A model generated the notes under the pieces. It saw only the letters and a list, made by a program, of their open reading frames with translations. It made no database searches and was not told the DNA's origin. A stretch of 64,000 bases of DNA from Pelargonium tetragonum (lineage: Eukaryota > Streptophyta > Magnoliopsida > Geraniales > Geraniaceae), in the NCBI GenBank assembly GCA_036897445.1, contig JAYMTL010000114.1, positions 1 through 64,000 of the forward strand, in the 5' to 3' direction. A program made the position numbers and the translations under genes. Below are positions 25,766-36,250 of this stretch, piece by piece (positions within the stretch are counted from its first letter, which is position 1; each line of letters opens with the position of its first letter).

Positions 25766-28700
25766 GAAAGCAAATGCGCATTAGAAAATAGAAATCCCAG
25801 GAGGCATTGGTAGCTTAAACCTTTTCAGGACCTAGAAATACGAGATAAAAAAAGGATTTGTACTTATGTTATGCTTTTACAACAAATCACCTTTTTAACT
25901 AGTACCCTTTTGCGATGTAAACAAGTTGTAGGGAACCCCTAAATTGGTATACTAAAATGACTTGAAATAAAAGTTATTGGCATCTTTTTTTATTTAGTGG
26001 TATACTCCTGACTGCAGAAAAAGTTCTTTACATTAAAACTATAACGCAAGCATTCGTTACTAAATAAATAAGGTTCCTTGTATCCAATTCTCTAGATTGT
26101 TTTTAACCATTGACTCACTTAAGTTTTTAAAGTACTTTTGCTATCAAGCAGTGATATTAAAATGAAAAAGCTTCCGTCGTACTCAATCTTTTCCTTTTAA
26201 ATATTTGCACAGTCCCTTGTACACGTTCTTTACTTTATAGCGATAGGAAAAAGAAAAGTACTAAAAAATTAAGGAATCCGACTCTTGCTTTTAACTGCAT
26301 AAGCTAGGAGAATCCCATAGAGAACCCAGTGCATATCAAACAGGTTTACTTGAGTAAGCCCTTACTTATAACAGGATCCCTCTACTCTTGCGAAGGGATT
26401 GTAACCCCTTTTAGGCCCTCCCTTGGAAAGGTACTTCAAAAATAAGAATGTAATAAAGAATTTTTATGAAATAAGTACAATTGCGCATCCCTAGAGGTTT
26501 AAATTGACAGCTAAAAATAACGAATTCAGAAAGCCTCGGCACTGGAAGGCTGCTCTATTCTAGTAAATAGAACCTCCGGAAAGGTCTAGAAAAAGATGCG
26601 AAATTTCTTTTAATGCCGCGTTGAGTAATAGTATAAATCTCAGCTCTTAGACTCTACTGGATTCCTCTTTTTATTTATCATTTCAGTCGGGATTTCCTCC
26701 TTCTCTGGGCAAGTCCATACCGAAATAGGCTCTTGGGCAGGTCTTTACAATTGAGCAAATCCAGGGTTTTCCTCAATAGATACCCAGCTATTCCTTGGAT
26801 TTGCTCTTGATATAAAAATGTTATATAGGACTCGGACAAGATAGTATATAAATGGGATTTAACTACTTGTGTAAATGTAAAGAAAATTTTAAGATCGAGG
26901 AAGGGGCTTTACTCTCTAGTATTATATAACTATGCTTTTTGCTTTTTTGTGTTTGTCTGAGATGAGTACTCTCCCTTTGAAAGGGTTGAGTCACGTAAGT
27001 AGGGTTATTCTAGGATTCATTTTTATTTGATCTTAAAGGGCTATGCCGTAAAGTTTCGGATTTTGCAAGCTTGGAAGAGGGGCTTCGTTTCAATTCACCG
27101 AGTACTAAGTTCTATTTGAACTGTGATTTATTCAGAATTTTGGGCAGTAAATCGGCTCCCTTTAAGGAAAAACTATTAGCTAGGACTCGGTCTTCCAGCG
27201 TAATTTGCTTGTATTCCAAACGGCCCCATTTGCAAACACCCTGACTTAAACAAGCCGAAAGGGTTGCTTTTATTTGTTTCGGTAAACCTTCCAAGATCCT
27301 TATATTTTTCCTTTTTTATAGCCTAACTATAAGTGTGTGTATTAAGTATCTTGATCACAAGAGCCGCCGTGGGTATTCTTTTAAAGGGTTGTCAAGAGCT
27401 CTAGGAGGAGCCTTCGAAAGTTATGTCATTTTTTAATCTTTTTAAAACATCTCAGTTATATTCTATTGTTTAATATTCTATTTCCCCCTTATTCTAAGGC
27501 CACTGCTTTATCCTATAATACTTAAGAGGTTTCAACCCTCTATCTATGAAAAAGTACTCGTCTCATGGCCACTACTACTACCCCTAAACTGGGTCATAAA
27601 TTTAGCAAATCAATAAGGAGTCTTGAGACCCAGGCAAAAGGAGCTTTAGTCTTCCCCCCTTTCTTTTTTTAGTAATTGTAGTAGGAGTCTATATATAATT
27701 TAATTAGTCAATTTATTTCGGCAGCCTTTTTCAACTTCAATATAGTTAGTTCAGAACAGTGAAAAAACGAACAGATTTAACGCAGGCTCAAATCTAGCTG
27801 CAGTTTCGATAAAATCAGAAGTCGATTACTTATAAGCAGCGCTTTAAAAAAACAGTAATACTACAATTCCCCGCTCAAATAGAAATGCCCTAGCAAGGAT
27901 TTCTCCTTTTTTAAGACCTTGGAAAGTCTTGAAAAGATTTAGTAATTAAAAACCATTTATAGAGAAATTCTTTCTAAAGTCTTAAACAGGCAGTCCTTGT
28001 TTCCAGAATCCGGAGTTCCCGTATATATTGCGCTTTATAATATTACACACGGGTACCTTGTCTAGTAGAGTAGAAAGAAGAGTAAAGTCATCCCTTTTAA
28101 TTAATTCTTCTAAGGAACACAAAAGTGAATAAAAATTACCGCGGGCAAAAAACTCTATTCTAAAGACAAGCAATACTTGTAAAGGGAACCCTTCTATTTA
28201 GGGAGAAAGGTGAAGTCCAATTTCTACTTAAATTTCTAAAGTCATTTTATCTCGAAAACTTTTATTTAATTATTGGCTTTTAAATGGATTATAAACAAGT
28301 TTACCTTTAGCAAATCCGGATAGGCATAGGGTTTTTGTATACGGCTTCAAGTTCTTAAAAGGGGGTAATTCGCTTGAGATTTAGCCCTGAAGAAAACTCC
28401 CCTTAAAATGAAACTAGAAAAAGGAAGGGTTATACATACCCCAGAAGGTAAAGTAAATAGAATCCCTTTATTATTCCTTTGTTAAAGTAATTAAAACTAT
28501 CACCTTAAATATTATAGATATAAAATATAAAGAACCCATTTTGTAGAACAAGGATTTTACTTAGTCTGAAAATTTGTAATAAGACTGACTTTCCGGAGTC
28601 CTGAGCACCTTGGAGTTTCCCATTGATTGAACAAGTTTCGGGTTCTTTTCTTATCAAAGTAAAAAACGGACCTACTTTTTATGATTAACAAGCACTTTCT

Positions 28701-28852
28701 CTTCAAAATGCAGATCCCGGAGTACCTTATTATTTCTACTTTTAAGTACCTCCTAGAAAGTTAGATTTATACTTACATATTGTTAGAGAAGTTACTTCAT
28801 CTTATTTAAACCAAACCTAAGGAATACTAAAGGTTGGTAAGAAATTTTAACG

Positions 28853-28878
28853 GGTTACTATATCAAGATATAGTAACC
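28853..28878. repeat. Near-perfect 26-bp palindrome
   Basis: GGTTACTATATC and GATATAGTAACC are exact complements separated only by AA. It is too tight for a 12-bp RNA hairpin, but an 11-bp stem with a slightly larger loop would form. It stands in sequence without recognisable genes. Confidence 0.6.
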
Positions 28879-29719
28879 TTGTTGCATAACAATTTCTAGA
28901 CTTTGAGTTGTTTGAAATTTCAAAGCATACATCTGCAGCGGGCAGCGGATAAGGGAACAGAAATTATAGGTTTTCAGTATTTAAATTAGTTTGTAAATAT
29001 TTTCTTTCTTAATCATATAATTTTGCGAAACTCCTTGGTATATTAATTAACAGGGGCACTTTCCCTCTATCACAAATATAATGGAACTACTTATTTATCT
29101 TTAAGGGGCAGTATAAAGGGTACTAGATATAGCGTTATATGTTCTGTGACAGAATACTGTGTCCTATATAAATAAAAACTAGCTTTCAGCGAGTACTCCT
29201 AAATAAGAAGAAAGGGGCGCAAGCTTGTAAAGTAGGGTTCCGGAAAATCTTTAATGAGTAACTATCAATTGAACAAGGCACTCCCATACTCCTACTAAAA
29301 AGAAAAACTCATTTTGAGCAAAAGCAATTGTAAAAAGTTCTATAACCGGATAACTTGTAAAGCACTGATTAGAGCAAAAAGGACGACAAAATCAACGTCT
29401 AGTTAACTCTAATAAAAATAACTACTTATGTAAATAAAAAAACCCCTTATCTAAAATCAAGGATGAGGCAAGGCGAGGGTAGGCTCTTTGAATCTGTTAA
29501 GTTCTCTTTAGTCTTTAGTATAGGCTCTAATTTATAGTACACACTCTTTACAAAAGAGGAGAACTCTGTACAGGGCTATGACCAAGGGAGCAATATATCA
29601 CCAAATTTAGACTTTCTTTAATCAAGCTCTTTCAACTGGAAAACTAACACTCATACATAGGAAATGAAATCTTTCTTTTTCATTTTAAGTATATTCCTAG
29701 GTTATGGGTTTATTATAAC

Positions 29720-29743
29720 AACCGCTTGGCAAACCGCTTGGCA
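29720..29743. repeat. 12-bp unit duplicated in tandem
   Basis: AACCGCTTGGCA occurs twice without a gap, as expected from replication slippage or short end-joining repair. Similar 10-bp tandem pairs occur at 2090-2109 (CTTAGACTAT), 33061-33080 (TTGCTATAC plus one base) and 59762-59781 (ATCAGATAGG). Confidence 0.7.
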
Positions 29744-30003
29744 AAAGGAATTTTTTTCTTAGGGGATTCTAGGACTTTGTAACCATACTAGAAAGTTTTT
29801 ATTACTCGAAAAGGGGAAGTAGTTCATATTTATATATAAAGAATAGTTTTGAAAGGATAAGTATGTATTACACAAAGGGATTTCTGGGTACCCTTAAATG
29901 GGAATTAATTTGACAGTGCTCTAAGGGTATATTTCCTCTACAGAACGGATTTCTGCTAACAGATCCTAGACATAAAGTCTCATACTACAACATTTTTCCA
30001 GGA

Positions 30004-30020
30004 GAGGTAATGTAATTAAG
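30004..30020 (-). repeat. Isolated family box GAGGTAATGTAATTAAG
   Basis: The 17-nt box is the reverse complement of the left end of the repeat core and is nearly identical to the ends at 35142-35161 and 36232-36245. No core or module M is recognisable on either side. It may be a solo end left by deletion or an independent insertion target. Confidence 0.5.
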
Positions 30021-31984
30021 CAGGGCCTCCTTTTAGATTTGAGAACTTAGGGCTGCTAAACTGATTATAGTATAGTGTTCCATTTTTGCTTTGTCTCCGG
30101 TATATAGGAAGCGCTTAATAATGAATGAGTTATCTCCGCTTTTTATATTACATAACTATAACTCATAAGTTATTAGACTTATATGCATTTATCAAAAGGA
30201 GCCTCTTGTTACTTAAAAACACAAGGATCCGGGTGCTTTTCATCGTTATGATCTAATGGAGTACCTTAGTATAAGTCAGTAAGTATTAGCACTCTTAAGC
30301 TAAGCGAGATTTAAGACTTGTACTCTATAAGGCTTGAGGATACTATAGAAAGTTTCTCAAACAAGACCCTTTTAATAAAAAAATTGATCCTCTCTTGCGC
30401 CGCGTCTTTATAATTTATAATGGGGAGCCGTACTAGACGAGTACTTTAAAACTTCCATATCAGTTCCTAGGATCCCTAAGAAGCTTTGTTGTATTCCTTT
30501 TGAGGGTCAAGTTTCTTAAAATTCCTACGAGAATCAGAATACTCTTAGATATAAAGATAGCACATCTCACGGGGTCCTTCACGCCAAGTATCTTAATGGG
30601 ATACTACTGGGCCGCCTCTAATTCTAAAACGCTTGAAAAAGAAGAAACTTTACTATTCGTTACAGGGATAACGTCAAAATAGCAACAGAATTTCTCAAAG
30701 AATCTAAAAGTTTTAATCTTAATTGTGTCGAATAAAGAAGTAACTAAATAATCCGCAAAAATCTCTAAGCAAGGGCATACCTTATTTATTCTGTTTCTTA
30801 TGTATGGACAGGCAAGTTCATTTTGTACGCATCATACTTACATAATATTGTCTTTTGCTTTTTCAGATAAAAAAGTCTTCCTAAATTTCCTAGGAATTCT
30901 TATTACTATTCCGGAATTTTACTAATTCCTCGATATGACTAAGTCAAAGATATTGCCCTTTAAAAATAAGACTCATAAAACCTTACCAAGGATTCTAGTA
31001 CTTTTAATAGGCAGAAACTCCCTTTTACACCTAAACTAGATCTGCATAGCATCCTATGAACCCTTTAAAAAGGCAAAAAATCCTATACAATGGCTGACTG
31101 AGTTATTCTAGGTACTCCTCTTTTAAATTCGTAGTGACTTTGCTTTTTAGCAGACTTCCATTTGAGGTCATATTAGCACGGTTGTCTAATTGAAACGGGT
31201 AAAAAGAAAATATCTCTCATCAAGAAGCCTCCTACTTGTGGTACACTATGCCAAATAGACTAGACTAAGCTCATATAGGTTTCTTTTTATTGGAAACTAT
31301 AACTTCGATACGTTGTGTGCTTTTCTCTTGCAGTTTTTCATTCTTAGAATTGCCAGATCAGATAAATCTAAGGTTTAAATTATACTCATTAGATTTCGGA
31401 TCGGATTTCTTTTTGTTTACAGTATAAAATAAAAGTAACCGCTACTTTAACGTTATGCTTTACCCTTAAGCCTGCCTGGTAATTCTAGTACAAAGATACA
31501 AACGAATAAGAGTCCCAAAAACCAGAAAAGAAACCTCAATACCAATGCTAAATATCAAGAGAAGCAGGGCTTTATTAACCTTGTTTTAGACCCTTTAATT
31601 TGGGCTTCTTTGCCTAGCTGGATACTCGTTCAAAAAGCGCTCATGTAACACCAAATGTTTCTATAATATAACAAGAAAGAGTCTTGCCAGTAATTTAGTT
31701 TGCTTATCAAGAAAGTAGGAAAAGGATCTCGTATGGAGACCTAAGAAAATAATTGAGATATAATATTAAAAGATAAAGGATTCTTCTAATCTAAGTAAAA
31801 AAACTCAAAAATTGAACATTTGTTATTGGGGTGTAGAGTGTCTGTTGATGACAGCTTATCTTAAACATCAATTAGGAATAAGACTTTGTAAGAGAAGTTT
31901 TGATTATCGAGTAAATAAAATGCTGTGCACTTTATAAATTGCAAATAGCCAGATTGAGAGGCTGGAATAGGGGTTTAAGTAGTG

Positions 31985-32200
31985 TATCCTTTAAGAACAG
32001 CTAGTTATAGTTTAGTATTATACCCCGCTACCTATATAGATAGTATACTACCCTTGGATTTTCTAATTACATTACCTCTTGTTGTATTATTGTACGAGCA
32101 ACCCTTTACCTTTACTAATAGGATGATTTTTTACATTTAGGGGACTTAAGTAACAAGGACCTCTTTTAGATAAAACTCCAGTCGGGGAAACCGACACCAA
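31985..32200 (+). repeat. Dispersed repeat family copy L9
   Basis: The box at 32063-32085 is a 23-nt exact match to 19597-19619. Before it, TAGATAGTATACTACCC resembles TAGATAGATAGTCATC at the matching place near 19.58 kb. About 90 nt after the box, CTCCAGTCGGGGAAACCGAC at 32176-32195 is a diverged core: CAGTCGG is intact but TAACATAGAC is altered. The box-to-core spacing is larger than in other copies, which suggests an insertion between them or a join of two partial copies. Confidence 0.6.
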
Positions 32201-33049
32201 AGTATATTAATTGATCGTAAAACCGCTTATAAGGCCTTTTACGCGAGCTTTAACCCCCTTTGTAAAAACTACTACTCTCTAAGCTTTGTTCTAAATTTGA
32301 TGTTTTGACCCAAGTTACCAAAAGATTACTTAGAAACTAAAACCCGCCTTGGGAGGGGGAAGATCCCTACTTATAATTTAGTATCAGAGGAATAGTATGA
32401 ACTTTTTACCTTACGCGAGGGATCCTTAGTACTTTAGACTTAATATTAAGAGTTTTTTACCCTAGGAAGAAAAACAGAATTAATTGAGACCCGGAATTTC
32501 TATTGAACTCTTTTTGCACAAAAATAAAGGATAAAACAAAGGTAAATAAAGTTCTATACATATTAAGTAGAAGCTCCCTATATCTAGTACCTTTTTCAAA
32601 TCTGAATTTTTCTTTTTATTATATATGTGTGTATGTGCGATACAGCTTTCGTCGTAAACCGACTCTAATCTAAAAAACTTGTCTGAACCTGTATAAGTCT
32701 CTCCTGGATTCTTGTAAGAGAGAAACCCTGTGCGCACCCACTTTTGTTCGTTGTTATTTTTTTTAGTAAAAGATTTTAGATAAATTCATTTGATGAAACG
32801 ATTTTTGTCTGGTCAATTACAAGTATAATCTATATGATATGTAGAGCATTTAGCAAGTAAAGCTTGTAAGTATCTCACGAATGATAGAGCAGGGGCCCCT
32901 TTTATAAATGTTATTGGTTCAAACGTTAATTAGTAGCTTAAAACCCCAAGCTTTTATTAAAGGCGGATTGGGTTAAGTACAAAAACTACCAAAAGGAATA
33001 GTGGGAGACGCCGGCTAGGTGTAACGCATTAAGTAAAAGAGAATATAAA
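32201..33049. other. No gene recognised
   Basis: Lies between two repeat copies. The 85-codon ORF at 32480-32737 shows no motif. Confidence 0.6.
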
Positions 33050-33440
33050 TCTTAAGTTATTTGCTATACTTTGCTATACAAGGACTTTCTATTTTAGTTT
33101 GTCTAATAAGTAATAAGAATCTCCCATAAGAACAAGAGTACAGTAACCAATCTCCTACTCCGCTTACTCCTACGATATAAGGTACAGCTCTTAAGGCTCC
33201 TGCTTCTCTTCCTGTTCCTATAGCTCCTTACTTAAGAGGGTATTCTAGCACATAAGCAATAAGTAAATCTAACTCAATAGAAGAAGCTAAAAGTTAGTGG
33301 ATTCCGCTGGTGGGCTATATAGAGCATAAATACACAATCAAGTAACTATTAATACTACGCATTACCTCGCAAAGCTTCAGTCGGTAGCATAGACTTACCC
33401 TCATTAACGATAAAAACAGGGGGAGTATTCCTTAAGGGGT
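33050..33440 (+). repeat. Dispersed repeat family copy L10 (M plus core)
   Basis: Module M in antisense lies at about 33139-33230. It includes AAGGTACAGCTCTT, an exact 14-nt match to 19271-19284 in reverse complement. GCTGGTGGGC is at 33306-33315. The left end of the core, TAATACTACGCATTACCTC at 33350-33368, matches 19204-19222 exactly in reverse complement. CAGTCGGTAGCA is at 33378-33389, preceded by the palindrome AAGCTT. The right end reads CCCTCATTAACGATAAAAAC then GGGGGAGTATTCCTTAAGG. A 10-bp near-tandem duplication (TTGCTATACT/TTGCTATACA) lies at 33061-33080. Confidence 0.72.
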
Positions 33441-34894
33441 GGGCGTACGAAGAAATAATATGCATAAAGGCCAGCTGCTGTAGAGTGGAGCGGAAAGTCT
33501 TGTCACCGTACTTCCTTGCTTTTCAAATTGGGTTGGGGGTAAGATTTAAGATAAGAATCCGCTATAGGCTGTAGCACCTATAATTATGGAAGCCCCTCGT
33601 ATGGAAGAGGTCTTAGTGAAACCTTTTCCAGAGGTATAGCTTATTAATATTAATAAAGATCTTAGATTAGAAGAAAGTTTCCTTTTGTTAGTTTTTTTAG
33701 CTTAATATTTACGAATCTCAAAAAGGAAGAGTGGGGACTTGAGACTCCTTGTATACTTGTGACAAAGTCTATTTACTTATAACTAGATCGGGTACTCCTT
33801 ATTAGGAATACTAAGAAAACCCCAACAATGTTTGGTTAGAGTGAGGTAGTTAATGCGTTAAAAGAGAACTCATAACTAGCGAATTTGGGAGTCATTTCTA
33901 TTCGTTGTTGATACATACTGATCGGATAACCCGGATAAATAGAAATTTGTCAAATCCTAAGAGCTTCTTCTAATTATTATTACTATAAAAAGTCTGGAGG
34001 GTATAAAAAGAAAGGAATTCCCATACCAAAGAGCAGGTCGTGAGTCGCATTCCTTTCAAATTAACTAGCACATAAATTCCATTCTTACTCTTTCTTCGTT
34101 TTGAGACAGGTAAAACCAATTTACTTTCCCCTAAAAAAGCCTCCTTATTGACCAAATTGACCCATCCTTTATCAAAAGCTGCAGCCACTTAGGTAATAGT
34201 TTCGATTCCATGTTTCCCTATCAAGTTAACAGAGCTAAACCAAATTCTCTAATCTCTAAAGCAGCTCCAAAATTATATAATAAAAAAATTAACACCGTAA
34301 AAAACCCACTTTACTAAGTATCGAAACTAAAGAGAAAAGGACATTATAAGCAAGGGCTTTCAATAGAAGCTAAAGGGAACGAATCTATATTAATGAGAAC
34401 AATAGCAAAAACCTGCCTCATGCTTATTTCTGCGCACTAAAGCTTTCATGTACCCATAGTTTTTTTATATAATAATAACAAGCTTTTAACACCCATATTT
34501 ACAATGAAAGCTTCTCCCTAATAGTCTAATAGTAGAAATGCCTATCTAAACTCTTTCCAAGGGAATAGACTATAACTAATAGAACAAAGCAAATTGAGAA
34601 GAAAAGAACGGGTTCTAATTTCATACTAAATATACTACACAAGAACTCCTTTTCTATTAGTCCCCTAATTAGGAAACAAAAGATACCTTCCAAGATTCTA
34701 AAAAAAAAAGTAAGGTAACTACACCCCCCCAAAAGGGCCTGGAGCCCTAGGTTCAAATACCTTAAATGGGAATTCCACTCTTAACAAAGGTAAAACTTTT
34801 TAAGAAAGATAATAAATAAGAGTATAAAAGTAAGCAGAGAAAGGAATTACAGCTAAATTAATAGGTACAAAAACGGGTTAGTTTAATCACTTAG
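33441..34894. other. No gene recognised
   Basis: Unassigned spacer inside the repeat-rich zone. ORFs of 72 and 76 codons on the minus strand (33970-34188, 34526-34756) are not recognisable; the second is hydrophobic simply because that strand is T-rich. Confidence 0.6.
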
Positions 34895-35430
34895 GTAATC
34901 TTACCAAAGGAAGCGCTATACTATTAGGAGTAAGGGAAGCAATAGGAGTACTGTGCTTATAGGCTATATCCGTCTTATGGGTTTATGTAGCTATTAAGTA
35001 TCGTATTATATAGGCAGTGTGCGGGTAATAATAGTATAATTCTGTTTGCTTAATTGCATTACCTCAGCCCTATGTCTTTATCGCTAATGAGGATGGGAAC
35101 CCAGGGAGTGTAGGAAGGAGTCTCTCTTACCGACTGTAGCAGAGGAAGGTAATGTAATTAAGTTTATTGAGCAAGTCTAGATACCCTTATGACACTGCTT
35201 CTTATTCTGACTTTTCTTCTTCTTCTTAAACTAAAATGAGTTCTTTGACTTTCTTATTTGTTTTTATAATATTCTGTCTTTGTATTTTATTAGCAAGATA
35301 AAGAGAAGCAGAAGCTTTACCTAACCTAGTTGAGGTAGGGGAACTAGTTCTTGATAGCCTGTACCTATTGTCTTATTGCAGCCATATAGACTTCTTGTAG
35401 CTTTTATCTTAATTATATGTATAGATAGTT
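34895..35430 (-). repeat. Dispersed repeat family copy L11 with near-perfect inverted-repeat core (35050-35161)
   Basis: The core is bounded by TTAATTGCATTACCTC at 35050-35065 and GAGGAAGGTAATGTAATTAA at 35142-35161. These are inverted repeats with a single mismatch over the outer 15 bases. Inside, TATGTCTTTATCGCTAATGAGG and CTTACCGACTG (near 35126-35136) are the family core in minus orientation. A module M copy (AGGAGTAAGGGAAGCAATAGG) lies at about 34900-34960. A second M-like block (GATAGCCTGTACCTATTG) lies near 35353-35371, again giving M-core-M. With terminal inverted repeats and about 112 bp, the core alone looks like a tiny mobile unit. Confidence 0.72.
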
Positions 35431-35489
35431 GATTAGATAGTATAGTAGTCTTATATGTAATAGGTATCTTAGTAAAGAGTATTCTAGGG

Positions 35490-35695
35490 TCTTAGTCTAA
35501 GGTAATTCCTCAGTGTCTTTTGTGTTTATCGATAATGAGTACAGAATCCTTAGAGGAGCAGGAGAAGCTGGAACTTTCTTAGGATTAGGAGTGGAAGCTA
35601 GACCTAAACTCTTCTTTCTTATTATTGAATTTTGTTTTAGTACTCTTAAGGGAGAGCTTTCATGCATATAAATTTGAGGAGTATCCGTTCTGTAC
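35490..35695 (-). repeat. Dispersed repeat family copy L12 (truncated core plus M)
   Basis: CCTCAGTGTC then GTGTTTATCGATAATGAG at about 35506-35540 aligns with CCTCAGCCCTATGTC then TTTATCGCTAATGAG of the neighbouring core at 35061-35091. The GTTACCGACTG part is absent. Downstream, AGAGGAGCAGGAGAAGC and TTAGGATTAGGAG at about 35552-35590 have the texture of module M. The copy is therefore a partial one in the same orientation as its neighbour, about 450 bp away. Confidence 0.5.
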
Positions 35696-35934
35696 AAGGC
35701 CTGCCGAGAAACATTAAATGCTTTTTATCGTAAAGTAATCTGGCCCCGCCTGGATAGCAGATACCCTTTGGAGGGAACTCCTTTTTTTACAATTAGACAG
35801 CTGTGCTAAATATAGGGGGCTTTTGAAGTTAAAATAAGCTCTTTCTTAATTTTTTGAAAGTATTGACTTAAAGATAGGATTCGGATAAAAGTAGCTAGTT
35901 TCAATAAAGTGGAGTGAAAGTCTGCTTTTGCTGT

Positions 35935-36250
35935 TGTTGGTAATGTAAGGTTGCCTATCAAATATTATAATGTCCTTAACCTTCCTCCGGTACCCTCCAG
36001 TCGGTAACATAGACCACTATCCATCTTACTCCATGATGATAAACCCATAGGGCAAGAGGGGTGCACCTTAAACAACTAAACAACAACTAAAGTTTACGCC
36101 CTATAACTCCTATACATTATTTATTAACCTTTATTCCATTATAATAATATATACTAAACCTGGGAAAGAGACTAGGAAACCTAAAGAGCAACTACTTGAT
36201 TAAAGAATTTCCAGTCAAAGATAAAGAAATAGGTAATGTAATTAATAGAA
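35935..36250 (+). repeat. Dispersed repeat family copy L13
   Basis: CAGTCGGTAACATAGAC begins at 35998, preceded by the palindrome GGTACC and by CTTAACCTTCCTCC. The right end of the core reads GATGATAAACCCATAGGG followed by AAGAGGGG. Outside the core, GGTAATGTAAGG at about 35938-35949 and GGTAATGTAATTAA at 36232-36245 are box-like ends in the same orientation. A short shared word, ACAACTAAAC, follows the core here and in the 2.3 kb copy. No clear module M is recognisable. Confidence 0.65.

Larger units (their letters stand above)
25766..31984. other. No gene recognised apart from small repeats
   Basis: Holds the 26-bp palindrome at 28853, the tandem duplication at 29720 and the solo family box at 30004. 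Small ORFs at 27112-27294, 27982-28173 and 30500-30682 are not recognisable. TTTCAGTCGGGATTTCC near 26683 lacks the rest of the repeat core. Confidence 0.6.

Noticed and set aside
26680-26705. TTTCAGTCGGGATTTCC as another repeat core
   Set aside because: Match stops after CAGTCGG and no other family part is present.
34845-34965. Resemblance of GCTAAATTAATAGGT and nearby Ala/Gly codons to the start of mitochondrial atp9
   Set aside because: The similarity is a few codons only, a stop follows quickly, and the stretch is better explained as module M of the repeat family.
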